Of a stretch of 64,000 bases of DNA, positions 26,303-35,156 are shown piece after piece; position 1 is the stretch's first letter; the number at the start of each line of letters is the position of its first letter. The translations under genes were made by a program, and so were the position numbers. The stretch comes from Variovorax brevis. Its GTDB lineage: Bacteria; Pseudomonadota; Gammaproteobacteria; Burkholderiales; Burkholderiaceae_C. The notes beneath the pieces are model-generated. The model had not been told where the DNA came from. It ran no database searches and saw only the letters and a list, made by a program, of their open reading frames with translations. The stretch spans positions 1-64,000 of the forward strand of contig NZ_JASZYG010000023.1 in the NCBI RefSeq assembly GCF_030317105.1. Direction: 5' to 3'.

Positions 26303-27343
26303 ATGCTCACACCCGAACTCGTCGAAGCCCTTCAGGCGCCCATCAGCGAGACATCGCCTGCCGGGTCGAACCTGGAGTACGACCCTGCCTTCACCGCACT
26401 GGAGTCGGCGTCGCAGGGCAAGGCTGAGCAGCAGTTCGGCGATACGGTCATTGCGGCCGTCGAACCCGAATGGCGCGTGGTGAGTGAGCAGGCACAAGCG
26501 CTGCTCGGCCGTTCCAAGGATGCACGCGTGGCCGTGCTCGTGCTGCGCGCCTGCACGCGGCTGCAAGGCGTGGCGGGCTTCAGCATGGGCTTGCAACTGT
26601 TGACAGGCCTGCTCGACCGCTATTGGGATGCACTTCACCCCATGCTCGACGCCGACGACAACAACGACCCGACAGAGCGCCTGAACGCACTGGCGCCCCT
26701 TTCGGACGAAAGCACGGTGATGCGCGACCTGTATGAGGCCACCGTCGGCAATGCGCGCGGCGTGGGCATCATCCGCGTGCGCGACATCGCCATTGCGCAC
26801 GGGGCGCTCGCCGCGGTGGGCTCGGAAAGCGGCTATTCGGCCGCGCAGATCGACGGTGCGCTCGAATCCATTCACGCGGAGTCGCCGCAGGCGATCCAGA
26901 CGCTGGTCGGCTTGCCCGCACAGCTCACGCGCCTGCAGGCGCTGATCGTCGAGCGCACGGGCCGCGCCGACGCCGTCGACCTCGCGCCCCTGCGCGCCAT
27001 CGGCAACATGCTCGGCAAGGTCAGCACGAGCGTCTCGGGCGCCGCAGCCGCACAGGGAGAAGCCGCCATGGACTCCGGCAATCCGGATGGCGAGGCGCCT
27101 GCATCGGGCAGCGCGCCGGCCTCCTCTGCACGCGGGGAAATCCGTACCCGCCAGGACGCCGTCCAGACACTGGACCGCGTCATCAAATACCTCGAACAGG
27201 CGGAGCCCGGCAACCCTGCGCCCCTTCTGATCGCGCGTGCCAAGAAGCTCATCGGCGTGAGCTTCCTCCAGATCATGGCCGACCTCGCGCCGAATGCACT
27301 CGACACCATCGAAACCGTGACCGGCAAGCAGACGGCCGAGTGA
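26303..27343 (+). CDS. tssA: T6SS baseplate/sheath-capping protein TssA (ImpA family)
   Basis: 346 aa, the short TssA class. The ImpA N-terminal domain occupies residues 1-130 (APISETSPAGSNLEYDPAFTALE, PEWRVVSEQAQALL, LLTGLLDRYWDALHPMLDADDNNDPTERLNAL in pieces), followed by a middle helical region, a Ser/Ala-rich linker at 240-275, and a C-terminal helical domain (RQDAVQTLDRVIKYLEQAEPGNP). TssA nucleates tube/sheath polymerisation and can cap the distal end. First of a tssA-tssB-tssC run; a 71-bp divergent promoter region separates it from tssJ. Confidence 0.92.
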   Translation: MLTPELVEALQAPISETSPAGSNLEYDPAFTALESASQGKAEQQFGDTVIAAVEPEWRVVSEQAQALLGRSKDARVAVLVLRACTRLQGVAGFSMGLQLLTGLLDRYWDALHPMLDADDNNDPTERLNALAPLSDESTVMRDLYEATVGNARGVGIIRVRDIAIAHGALAAVGSESGYSAAQIDGALESIHAESPQAIQTLVGLPAQLTRLQALIVERTGRADAVDLAPLRAIGNMLGKVSTSVSGAAAAQGEAAMDSGNPDGEAPASGSAPASSARGEIRTRQDAVQTLDRVIKYLEQAEPGNPAPLLIARAKKLIGVSFLQIMADLAPNALDTIETVTGKQTAE

Positions 27344-27376
27344 TCCACCACCAACTTCGTCCCAAGGAGCATTCAA

Positions 27377-27898
27377 ATGGCCCAGAGCAGTCAGAAGTTC
27401 ATTGCCCGCAACCGGGCACCCCGCGTGCAGATCGAATATGACGTCGAGCTCTATGGCGCCGAGAAGAAGGTGCAGCTGCCCTTCGTGATGGGCGTGCTGG
27501 CCGACCTGTCGGGCAAGCCCGCGGATCCGAACGCGCCGGTGGTGCCGGTGAGCGACCGCAAGTTCCTGGAGATCGACGTCGACAACTTCGACTCGCGCAT
27601 GAAGGCGATGAAGCCGCACGCGGCCTTCCAGGTCGACAACAAGCTCACGGGCGAAGGCTCACTGAAGGTGGACCTGACCTTCGAGAACATGGACGACTTC
27701 TCGCCCGCCGCGGTGGCGCGCAAGGTCGATGCATTGAACAAGCTGCTGGAAGCGCGCACGCAGCTGTCCAACCTCGTGACCTACATGGACGGCAAGGGCG
27801 GCGCCGAAGACCTGCTGGCCAAGGTGCTGGAAGACCCGGCCCTGCTCAAGACGCTCGCAGAGAGCAAGAAGCCTGACGACGCCGCGCCTGCGGCGTGA
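27377..27898 (+). CDS. tssB: T6SS contractile sheath small subunit TssB (VipA)
   Basis: 173 aa, normal length. Begins MAQSSQKFIARNRAPRVQIEYDVELYG, the TssB signature, with LPFVMGVLADLSGKP, FLEIDVDNFDSRM, and FENMDDFSPAAVARKVDALNKLLEAR. TssB/TssC heterodimers build the contractile sheath around the Hcp tube, and ClpV recycles it. AAGGAG ribosome site 7 nt before the ATG. 33 bp after tssA, 41 bp before tssC. Confidence 0.97.
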   Translation: MAQSSQKFIARNRAPRVQIEYDVELYGAEKKVQLPFVMGVLADLSGKPADPNAPVVPVSDRKFLEIDVDNFDSRMKAMKPHAAFQVDNKLTGEGSLKVDLTFENMDDFSPAAVARKVDALNKLLEARTQLSNLVTYMDGKGGAEDLLAKVLEDPALLKTLAESKKPDDAAPAA

Positions 27899-27939
27899 AC
27901 GCCTGAAGCCCATCCCATCTGATATCAGGAGAACGCACC

Positions 27940-29436
27940 ATGGCCGATGCAGTCGAGCAGCAGAGCGCACTGAAAGACGTTGCGTACGAAGGCAGCGACT
28001 TCTCGTCGCTTCTGCAAAAGGAATTCAAGCCGCGCAGCGATGAAGCCAAGAGCGCGGTGGAAGCGGCAGTGCTCACGCTGGCGCAGCAAGCGCTGGCCAA
28101 CACGACCGTCATCGGCAAGGACGTGACCAAGTCGATCCAGGCCATGATCGCCGCGATCGACGCCAAGCTCACCGAGCAGGTCAACCTCATCATCCACAAC
28201 GAGGACTTCCAGAAGCTCGAGAGTGCATGGCGCGGCCTGCACTACATGGTGAACAACACCGAGACGGACGAGAACCTCAAGATCCGCGTGATGGACATCT
28301 CCAAGAAGGAGCTGCACAAGACGCTCAAGAAGTTCAAGGGCACGGCGTGGGACCAGAGCCCGCTCTTCAAGAAGGTGTACGAGCAGGAATACGGCCAGTT
28401 CGGCGGCGAGCCCTTTGGTGCCATCGTGGGCGACTACCACTTCGACCAGAGCCCGCCCGATGTGGAGTTGCTGGGTGAAATGGCCAAGCTCGCTGCATCG
28501 GCGCATGCGCCCTTCATCACCGGTGCCAGTCCCAACCTCATGCAGATGGAATCGTGGACCGAGCTCGCGAATCCACGCGACCTGACCAAGATCTTCCTGA
28601 CGCCCGAATACGCCGCGTGGCGCAGCCTCCGCGAATCGGACGACTCCAAGTACATCGGCCTGTGCATGCCGCGCTTCCTGGCGCGCACGCCCTACGGCGC
28701 CAAGACGAACCCCATCGAGGAGTTCGACTTCGAGGAAGACACGAGCGGTGCCAACCACAGCAGCTATTCGTGGGCCAACGCCGCCTATGCCATGGCGACC
28801 AACATCAACCGCTCGTACAAGCTGTACGGCTGGGGCTCGCGCATTCGCGGCATCGAGTCGGGTGGCGCGGTGGAGAACCTGCCGCTGCACACCTTTCCGA
28901 GCGACGACGGCGGCGTCGACCAGAAGTGCCCTTGCGAAATCGCCATCAGCGACCGGCGCGAAGCCGAGTTGTCGAAGGCGGGGCTGCTCTCGCTCATCCA
29001 CCGCAAGAACTCCGACTTTGCGGCCTTCATCGGCGCGCAGTCGCTCAACAAGCCGGCGGAGTACGACGACCCTGACGCAACGGCCAATGCCAACCTGGCG
29101 GCGCGGCTGCCCTACCTCTTTGCGTGCAACCGCTTTGCGCACTACCTGAAGTGCATCGTGCGCGACAAGATCGGCAGCTTCAAGGAGCGCGCGGACATGG
29201 AGCGCTGGCTCAACAAGTGGATCATGAATTACGTCGATGGCGACCCGGCGAATTCATCGGAAGAAACCAAGGCGCGCAAGCCGCTTGCAGCAGCCGAGGT
29301 GGTCGTCGAGGAAGTGGAGGGAAATCCGGGTTACTACACCTCGAAATTCTTCCTTCGGCCGCACTACCAGCTCGAAGGCCTGACCGTGTCACTGCGGTTG
29401 GTGTCGAAGCTGCCGTCGGCCAAAGGCGGTGGCTAA
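27940..29436 (+). CDS. tssC: T6SS contractile sheath large subunit TssC (VipB)
   Basis: 498 aa, full length. Family hallmarks run in order: FSSLLQKEFKPRSDEAKSAVE, SAWRGLHYMVNNTETDENLKI, KKVYEQEYGQFGGEPFGAIVGDY, MPRFLARTPYGAKTNPIEEFDFEE and the C-terminal KFFLRPHYQLEGLTVSLRLVSKLP (in segments). Strong AGGAGAACGCACC ribosome site. Pairs with TssB to form the sheath. Confidence 0.97.
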   Translation: MADAVEQQSALKDVAYEGSDFSSLLQKEFKPRSDEAKSAVEAAVLTLAQQALANTTVIGKDVTKSIQAMIAAIDAKLTEQVNLIIHNEDFQKLESAWRGLHYMVNNTETDENLKIRVMDISKKELHKTLKKFKGTAWDQSPLFKKVYEQEYGQFGGEPFGAIVGDYHFDQSPPDVELLGEMAKLAASAHAPFITGASPNLMQMESWTELANPRDLTKIFLTPEYAAWRSLRESDDSKYIGLCMPRFLARTPYGAKTNPIEEFDFEEDTSGANHSSYSWANAAYAMATNINRSYKLYGWGSRIRGIESGGAVENLPLHTFPSDDGGVDQKCPCEIAISDRREAELSKAGLLSLIHRKNSDFAAFIGAQSLNKPAEYDDPDATANANLAARLPYLFACNRFAHYLKCIVRDKIGSFKERADMERWLNKWIMNYVDGDPANSSEETKARKPLAAAEVVVEEVEGNPGYYTSKFFLRPHYQLEGLTVSLRLVSKLPSAKGGG

Positions 29437-29569
29437 AAAATTTTCCGAAAACTTTTTATTCGGAGCGTGTTACTCGTTTTCTAGATAGCTCCCGCGCATT
29501 GCCGCTGCGGCACAGTGCAAGGGAGCCAACCTCTCATCATCAAGTCACACATACCGAAAGGTGGGCATC
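29437..29569 (+). promoter_or_regulatory. AT-rich spacer upstream of hcp
   Basis: 133 bp, markedly more AT-rich than its surroundings at the 5' end (TAAAAAATTTTCCG... and CTTTTTATTCGG). CCGAA...TTCGG can form a small hairpin. An independent hcp promoter here would explain the usual high Hcp level, but no convincing -10/-35 pair or sigma-54 element was found. Confidence 0.3.
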
Positions 29570-30052
29570 ATGGCCGTAGACATTTTCATCAAGATCAAGG
29601 GCGTTGACGGCGAGTCGGCCGACGACAAGCACAAGAAGGAAATCGACGTGCTGGCCTGGAGCTGGGGCGCCAGCCAGTCAGGCAACGCGCACATGGGCGG
29701 CGGCGCCGGCGCGGGCAAGGTCAACATCCAGGACCTGTCGTTCACCAAGTACATCGACTCGGCTTCGCACGCGCTGCTGCTGGCCTGCTGCAGCGGCGAG
29801 CACATCGGCGAAGCGACCCTCGTGGTGCGCAAGGCGGGCAAGGATCCGCTGGAGTACATCAAGCTGACCTTGAACGACCTGATCGTGTCTTCGGTGAGCA
29901 CCGGCGGCAGCGGCGGCGAAGACCGCCTGACGGAAAACATCTCGCTGAACTTTGCCAAGTTCAAGTTCGAGTACGCGCCGCAAAAGGCCGACGGCACCGG
30001 CGACGCGGTGAAGACGGCCGGCTGGGACATTCCGGCGAACAAGAAGGTCTGA
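29570..30052 (+). CDS. hcp: T6SS inner tube protein Hcp (TssD)
   Basis: 160 aa, the canonical Hcp length. MAVDIFIKIKGVDGESADDKHKKEIDVLAWSWG (in parts), the AGAGKVNIQDLSFTKYIDSAS segment, VVRKAGKDPLEYIKLTLNDLIVSSV and LNFAKFKFEYAPQ are all typical. Hcp hexamers stack into the tube that is expelled by sheath contraction and can carry small effectors. Start at 29570 follows AAAGGTGGGCATC; an in-frame GTG nine bases upstream is less likely. Contains no C-terminal toxin extension. Confidence 0.96.
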   Translation: MAVDIFIKIKGVDGESADDKHKKEIDVLAWSWGASQSGNAHMGGGAGAGKVNIQDLSFTKYIDSASHALLLACCSGEHIGEATLVVRKAGKDPLEYIKLTLNDLIVSSVSTGGSGGEDRLTENISLNFAKFKFEYAPQKADGTGDAVKTAGWDIPANKKV

Positions 30053-30126
30053 GCACGGCTCAGGCCAAAGGGAGGCGGCCGGTGGAAAACCATCGGCCCT
30101 GAATTCAAAAGATTGTTATCTGCGCA

Positions 30127-30157
30127 GGGCGCGGCGGCTTGGCAAGCCGTCGCGCCC
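30127..30157 (+). terminator. Putative terminator after hcp
   Basis: GGGCGCGGCGGCTTG-G-CAAGCCGTCGCGCCC forms a 15-bp stem with one wobble, followed by TTCT only. The T-tract is weak, so it may act as a Rho-dependent or mRNA-stabilising hairpin. It separates hcp from the haloperoxidase gene; 30158-30304 shows nothing else. Confidence 0.5.
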
Positions 30158-30304
30158 TTCTCACGTCGGGCAGTTGCGCACGCCCTAATTCACGAATCTC
30201 CATCTGAATGGTCGGCCTTTCGCGGCCGCTTCCGCTGCTTCTGACAGACTCGCGCGTGGAAAAAACAACCACAGCGACAAAGTCGCGAATCAGAGGGAGT
30301 AGTC

Positions 30305-31750
30305 GTGAAACGAAGAACCATGGCGGCCTACGTCGCCGGATCGCTGTCGGGCCTCGCGCTCGAGCAAGCCACTGCCCAGACGGGCGTTTTTTCATTGGAT
30401 GCCTCGGGAGATTTGCCCTCCGTCCTGCCGACCTGGAATGCCAGTCTTGGCAACGCGATTGCAGCCACCAAAACGGGGCCAACGATCGCGGCCCGGGCCC
30501 TTTCCATGGTGTACGAGGCAGCGTACAACGCATGGGCCAGCTACGACGCCACGGCACTCTTCACCCTGCCCGCGATGCGCAGGCGTCCGGGCACGGAATG
30601 GAACGTGGTCAACAAGTCCATCGCCGTGAGCCATGCGGTCTCGGCCGTGCTGGTCGACCTGTTCCCGGGCCAGAAGCTTGCGTTCGCCGAAACCCTTGCT
30701 GCGACGTCTCCGGCCAACCTCCTGGCCCGCCTGGATTGGCGCAACGCCGTCCTGGTCGGCCAACTCGCGGGCGCCGCCTTGCTGCAGGCCCGCCACGATG
30801 ACGGCAGCAACCAGCTTGGCGACCGCGCGCCGGGCGCGTACTCGGACTACACCGGCTACTCGGCAGTCAACACGCCGGATTCGCTGGTCGATCCGATGCG
30901 GTGGACCCCGCTTCGCGTGCCGGATGGCAAGGGTGGCTTTGTCGTTCAGAAGTGCCTCACGCCGCAATGGGGGCTGGTGCGACCGTTCGCCCTGAGCCAT
31001 GGCGGGGAACTGCGCCCGGCCATGGACCACGTGGCGCCCAGCGCCGCCGAGTTGGCGGAAATCGTCTCGCTGAGCGCCAATCTCACGGACGAGCAAAAGC
31101 TGCTGGCCGACTACTGGGCCGGCGGCCCCGGCACCGTGACGCCTCCGGGCATGTGGGCGGCCATCGCGGCGGAAGTGTCCCGGCAAGGCGGATACACCTT
31201 GGACCAAGACGTAAAGATGTTCTTCATGGTGGGCCAGGCGCTGCTCGATGCCAGCATTGCCGTGTGGGACGTGAAGCTGGCCTACGACTCCTGCCGGCCC
31301 TTCACGGCCGTGCGCACTGCCTACAAGGGGCAGATCATCCGTGCCTGGGGCGGTCCCGGTCGCGGCACGCAATCGATCCGAGGCGAAGACTGGTTCCCGT
31401 TCCAGCCGGCCTCGCAGCCGACGCCGGCCTTCCCGGAGTTCGTGTCTGGCCACAGCACGTTCAGCGGCGCCGCCGCCGCGGTGCTCAGGGCGATTCGCGG
31501 CAGCGACAGCATCGACCTGTACGCCCACATTCGCGCCCGCAGCTCGCTCATCGAGCCCGGCATGCCACTGCGCGCCATCTCGTACAAGTGGAGCTCCTTG
31601 TCGGAAACGGCGGCGTCGGCCGGCATGTCGCGGCGTTACGGTGGCATCCACTTCCGCCAGGGCGACATGCGGGGGCGCTCCCTGGGTGCGCGCATTGCCC
31701 AGCGCGTTTGGGCGAAGTCCAACGCGCTCTTCAACGGGCGCCGCGTGTAA
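30305..31750 (+). CDS. Vanadium-dependent haloperoxidase-like (PAP2-fold) exported protein
   Basis: 481 aa from GTG 30305 (GGGAG ribosome site). An N-terminal signal (MKRRTMAAYVAGSLSGLAL...ATAQ) suggests export. The three vanadate/phosphate-pocket motifs of the vanadium chloroperoxidase/PAP2 fold are visible: CRPFTAVRTAYKGQ, FPEFVSGHSTFSGAAAAVL (Ser-Gly-His), and GGIHFRQGDMRGRSLG (His/Arg). It could oxidise halides or act as an acid phosphatase. Its location between hcp and the CHAT gene in a T6SS locus is suggestive, but whether it belongs to the system or is a passenger is unknown. Confidence 0.8.
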   Translation: MKRRTMAAYVAGSLSGLALEQATAQTGVFSLDASGDLPSVLPTWNASLGNAIAATKTGPTIAARALSMVYEAAYNAWASYDATALFTLPAMRRRPGTEWNVVNKSIAVSHAVSAVLVDLFPGQKLAFAETLAATSPANLLARLDWRNAVLVGQLAGAALLQARHDDGSNQLGDRAPGAYSDYTGYSAVNTPDSLVDPMRWTPLRVPDGKGGFVVQKCLTPQWGLVRPFALSHGGELRPAMDHVAPSAAELAEIVSLSANLTDEQKLLADYWAGGPGTVTPPGMWAAIAAEVSRQGGYTLDQDVKMFFMVGQALLDASIAVWDVKLAYDSCRPFTAVRTAYKGQIIRAWGGPGRGTQSIRGEDWFPFQPASQPTPAFPEFVSGHSTFSGAAAAVLRAIRGSDSIDLYAHIRARSSLIEPGMPLRAISYKWSSLSETAASAGMSRRYGGIHFRQGDMRGRSLGARIAQRVWAKSNALFNGRRV

Positions 31751-31801
31751 GGAAAGCATCGGCAACGCTGCTGATACCTTCGCCAAAGGCGGTTACACGC
31801 C

Positions 31802-31844
31802 TCAACGTTTGAACGTTGACTTGCGCCAGGGGCGCCGCTAGCGT
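31802..31844 (+). promoter_or_regulatory. Promoter with overlapping inverted-repeat operator
   Basis: TCAACGTT-TG-AACGTTGA (31802-31819) is a perfect 8-bp inverted repeat. Its right end overlaps TTGACT (31816-31821), and 17 bp further lies TAGCGT (31839-31844), a plausible -35/-10 pair reading toward the membrane-protein gene at 31979. The remaining bases between 31751 and 31978 show no gene. Confidence 0.4.
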
Positions 31845-31978
31845 GCCAGCCTGCGTTCGAGAGCGGCATGCGTTTGACCTGCCCCTTGCGACGCATCGAC
31901 AGCACGCGCGGCAGCCGCTCGGGTCAGGCACGACGACTGCACACCATGCATGGGTTCGCCATCCAACGAGGAGTGCAC

Positions 31979-32425
31979 ATGACTGAGCCGGCCACTGTTC
32001 CTTCCCTTGCCGCTGTTTCTTCTTCCGGCGCGCCGCCCTTGCCCGCCGTGCAACAGGTGCAGCAGGTTCCGCCCGTGATGCAGGCGGCGCCTGTAGCCAG
32101 CATGGCCCCCAGGGTCGGCGCGCTGGAGCCTGCAGAGTTCTATGGCCTCCTGCACGTCGTGGTGGCCGATGCAACGCTCAAGCCCGGTGAAAAGAGGATG
32201 CTCGTCTCGGCGCTTCGCAAGAGCACGCCGGTGAGCGATCGATGGACTTTTCGATGGGCCATCTGGATTCTGGGTTTCGTGGTGCTGCTGACGGTTGGCG
32301 CCCTCTGGTCGTTGAGCATGAGTGGCACCGGCAACATTCCCGATGGGCTGGTCGCCATCGGGTCTGCTGCGGCGGGTGGCCTGGCCGGGTTGCTGGCGCC
32401 GGGGCGGGGGAACGACCAGCCATAG
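31979..32425 (+). CDS. Small membrane protein of unknown function
   Basis: 148 aa; no family recognised. N-terminal 45 residues are Pro/Val/Gln-rich and disordered (AVQQVQQVPPVMQAAPVAS). Residues 48-80 look helical (EPAEFYGLLHVVVADATLKPGEKRML). Two transmembrane helices follow: about 91-111 (WAIWILGFVVLLTVGALWSL) and 119-140 (IPDGLVAIGSAAAGGLAGLL). Start at 31979 follows GAGGAG. It is the last plus-strand gene before the long minus-strand T6SS run; convergent with the CHAT gene (27 bp apart). Confidence 0.65.
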   Translation: MTEPATVPSLAAVSSSGAPPLPAVQQVQQVPPVMQAAPVASMAPRVGALEPAEFYGLLHVVVADATLKPGEKRMLVSALRKSTPVSDRWTFRWAIWILGFVVLLTVGALWSLSMSGTGNIPDGLVAIGSAAAGGLAGLLAPGRGNDQP

Positions 32426-32452
32426 AGTCTCGGGGTCGCTCGCACCCGGCGG

Positions 32453-35125
32453 CTAATCCGGCTCCCCCATCAACACGAACGCCGCCCAGAAGGCCGTCTT
32501 GGGGTAGGTCTTTCGCGTGGCCATCATCGCGTCGCGCAGCGCCTCGCTCTTGCCGGCGCCGGCTTGCAGGCGGCCGTAGAAGCTCACCATCAGATCGCGC
32601 GTGGGCTCGTCGGGAATGGCCCACAGCGACACGATCACGCTCGGGGCGCCCGCCGCGATCCATGCGCGCGACAAGCCGATGACGCCTTCGTCGTTGATGG
32701 CGCCGCGGCCCGAGTCGCAGGCGCTCATCACGACGAGTTCGGCATTCGTCGTGACCTCGGCGATTTCGTCGGCGGTGAGCATGCCGCTGTCGGCGCCGCT
32801 GGGTGCGAGCGCCAGCATGCCGGGGGTCTTGGACTCGTTGCTGGCGTCGCCGCCGAGCATCGTCATGCTGCGCACGTTGGGATTGCTTTTGCGCTGCGCC
32901 TGCTCGGTGAAGTCGTCCAGGAAACCGTGCGTGGCCAAGTGGATGTAGCGTGCATTGCGCGCATCGCGAATCACCTCGGCCTTGGTGGCGGCAGCGCCCG
33001 TGAGTGGTGGTGACTTGAGAAGCTCGCCAATGGCCTTCGCCTCTTCTTCTGCGCCCGGCAAGTCGGGAATGTCCAGCGCGGGCTGGCCCGGCACCGGCGT
33101 GTACTGCGGCATCACCGGGTTGCCCACGATGAGCGCCGGCCCGTTGGCGCGCGACGTGCGCTTGCGAATGCCTGTGAGCGCCAGCGTTTGCATCGACGGC
33201 GTGATGGAAACCGAATAGCGCGCAATCAAGGGCGCGCCCGACGCATCTTCCAGCGCCGCGAAGGGCACGAGGAACAGCGCGCCCTGCGGCATGAACAGCA
33301 CACGCGCTCCGGCCTCGGCGGGCAACAGGTCCGCCACGGGATCGATCAGCACCTGATGGAGGCGCCGCAGCTCGTTGCTCGAACGCGTGACGCGCTGTGT
33401 GGGTGGTGGCGGTGGTGAAGGACGCGCAGCGACGACCGCGACCGGCCCGCGGCCCGCCACGCCGAACACCCGCCGCGCGTGCATGACGGTGTCTGTCAGC
33501 GCGTAGGTGTCGTCCGCGTTGTCGAGCACACCGGCGAAGGCGCGTTCGCGCATCGTGACACGCCCGTCCGGGCTCACGACCCACAGGCGGACGCCAGTCT
33601 CGCGATCGGGCATACGGCTGGGCAGCTTGTTGACGGTGGTGGTGATCGAATAGGCGACCACCGTGGCGCGCCGCTCGGCGGCCATGCGCCGCATGTCGGC
33701 GATGGTGGCGGGCTTGCTCGCGGCGACGGCTTGCGGGTTGTCGAACAGTTCCGTGCGCAGTTCGGCAGCCGATGGCGCATCGCGCCGCCGCGTCGCCGTG
33801 CTGGTGATTTGGTCCAGCGATGGCGCCGGCTTGTAGAACGCGCGATTGGCCAACACCTGCGCCAAGGCGCGTGCACGGCATTGCTCCGCGGCTTCGAGGG
33901 CGCGTTCCGGCGCGTTGGCTTGCGCGTTGACCTGTTCGAGCAGCGGGCAGGCAAAGCTGGGCAGGAAGGTCTCGCCGGTGGTCATGGCGCCGGCCGCCAC
34001 ATTGCGTTCCTGACCGGCCATGAGGGCACCCATGCCCAAGGTCTTCATCGACTCCGAGATCTGCGGGTATGCACCCATGATGCCCACCACTTCCTCGCGC
34101 TCGGCCACAGCGCCTTCCAGCAGCGTACGTGCTTCGTCGAGGCGACCGGCGCGCTGCAGGGCGAGCGCAAGATAAGGCGGCACGATGCTGCGCTCCATGC
34201 CGGCGCCTTCGCCCTGGCTCTGCGCGATCGTGTTGGCTTGACGCAGGCTTTCGATCGCCGCATTCACATCGTTGGCCTGCAGCTGCGCCAGCCCCTTGAG
34301 CACCAGCAACTCGGACTGCACCCGAAGATGGGTGTAGGCGGCCATCGAGTCTTCCTGATCGCGCTGCGCGCGCTCCATCATGGCCTGGATGTCGACGCCT
34401 CCGCCGCCAAAGAGCGCAAAGCCCGGCTTGGTGGGCGGCTGCAGCACCTGCGGCTTGGGCACCGACGGTGGCGCGACCTTGCCGATGATGGCGAACGCTT
34501 GATCGAACGCGGCGCGTGCGTCATCGGTGCGGCCTGCGGCGAGCAGGCTCTTGCCCATTTCGGCCAGCAGGCGCATGCGCACGTCGTCGCTGGGCGCAGT
34601 CGACAAGCCCTCCCGGAATGCGTCGGCGGAGCGATCGAAGCGGCCCTTGTCGAAGCGCAGAAGCCCTTCCTGCAACGCCTGCATCCAGGGCGGGTCGGTG
34701 CTCGTCGAATCGGTGCATCGGAGCTCTCGTTCCCGCGCGATCACGACGGGCAAGGGGCCAAGCCAGAAGCCGCCGCCGTCGACGCCAGTCGCCTGGCGTA
34801 GCGCCTGGTTCATGTTGCGGCACATCTCTTGCGTCGAACTGCGCATGCGCGCTTGCGCGGAAGGAGCAGGCGTGGCCGCTGCCGGCACTGTCGACGATGG
34901 CGACACTTGCTGCGCCGGTGCGTCCGGTGCGGCGCAACCCGCGCTTTGCATCAGCGCGTCGACGTTGGCATTGGGGACCGCCTTCGCCAGCGCCGCGATC
35001 TGCGCGCACTGGTCCGCCATGCCCGGAAAGGTGATGCCCTGCGGTGGCCGCATTTGCGCCCATGCCGTGGCACCGATCACGACAAGGCATGCGGGCAGGA
35101 GCAGAAGGAACGCACGGGCTTTCAT
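32453..35125 (-). CDS. Exported TPR-CHAT caspase-like protease
   Basis: 890 aa. Signal peptide MKARAFLLLLPACLVVIGATAWAQ, so predicted periplasmic or surface. A TPR-like helical region covers about 140-430 (LQEGLLRFDKGRFDRSADAFREGL, LAEMGKSLLAAGRTDDARAAFDQAF in parts). The C-terminal 280 residues are a CHAT domain with the catalytic His733 in YIHLATHGF and Cys803 in ELVVMSACDSGRG, and the usual LWAIPDEPT and FWAAFVLMG endings. CHAT proteases (separase/gingipain/caspase clan) often act when a partner activates them. Last gene of the minus-strand T6SS run, 31 bp after pppA. Substrate unknown. Confidence 0.88.
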   Translation of the reverse strand: MKARAFLLLLPACLVVIGATAWAQMRPPQGITFPGMADQCAQIAALAKAVPNANVDALMQSAGCAAPDAPAQQVSPSSTVPAAATPAPSAQARMRSSTQEMCRNMNQALRQATGVDGGGFWLGPLPVVIARERELRCTDSTSTDPPWMQALQEGLLRFDKGRFDRSADAFREGLSTAPSDDVRMRLLAEMGKSLLAAGRTDDARAAFDQAFAIIGKVAPPSVPKPQVLQPPTKPGFALFGGGGVDIQAMMERAQRDQEDSMAAYTHLRVQSELLVLKGLAQLQANDVNAAIESLRQANTIAQSQGEGAGMERSIVPPYLALALQRAGRLDEARTLLEGAVAEREEVVGIMGAYPQISESMKTLGMGALMAGQERNVAAGAMTTGETFLPSFACPLLEQVNAQANAPERALEAAEQCRARALAQVLANRAFYKPAPSLDQITSTATRRRDAPSAAELRTELFDNPQAVAASKPATIADMRRMAAERRATVVAYSITTTVNKLPSRMPDRETGVRLWVVSPDGRVTMRERAFAGVLDNADDTYALTDTVMHARRVFGVAGRGPVAVVAARPSPPPPPTQRVTRSSNELRRLHQVLIDPVADLLPAEAGARVLFMPQGALFLVPFAALEDASGAPLIARYSVSITPSMQTLALTGIRKRTSRANGPALIVGNPVMPQYTPVPGQPALDIPDLPGAEEEAKAIGELLKSPPLTGAAATKAEVIRDARNARYIHLATHGFLDDFTEQAQRKSNPNVRSMTMLGGDASNESKTPGMLALAPSGADSGMLTADEIAEVTTNAELVVMSACDSGRGAINDEGVIGLSRAWIAAGAPSVIVSLWAIPDEPTRDLMVSFYGRLQAGAGKSEALRDAMMATRKTYPKTAFWAAFVLMGEPD

Positions 35126-35156
35126 GGCGTCATGGCCCGACGCAGGCCGGGCCGCT

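Noticed and set aside
26228..27619. 463-codon minus-strand ORF over tssA/tssB
   Set aside because: tssA and tssB are certain on the plus strand.
29437..29569. Sigma-54 promoter upstream of hcp
   Set aside because: GGCAC and TGCA are present near 29514, but the -24/-12 spacing is too short.
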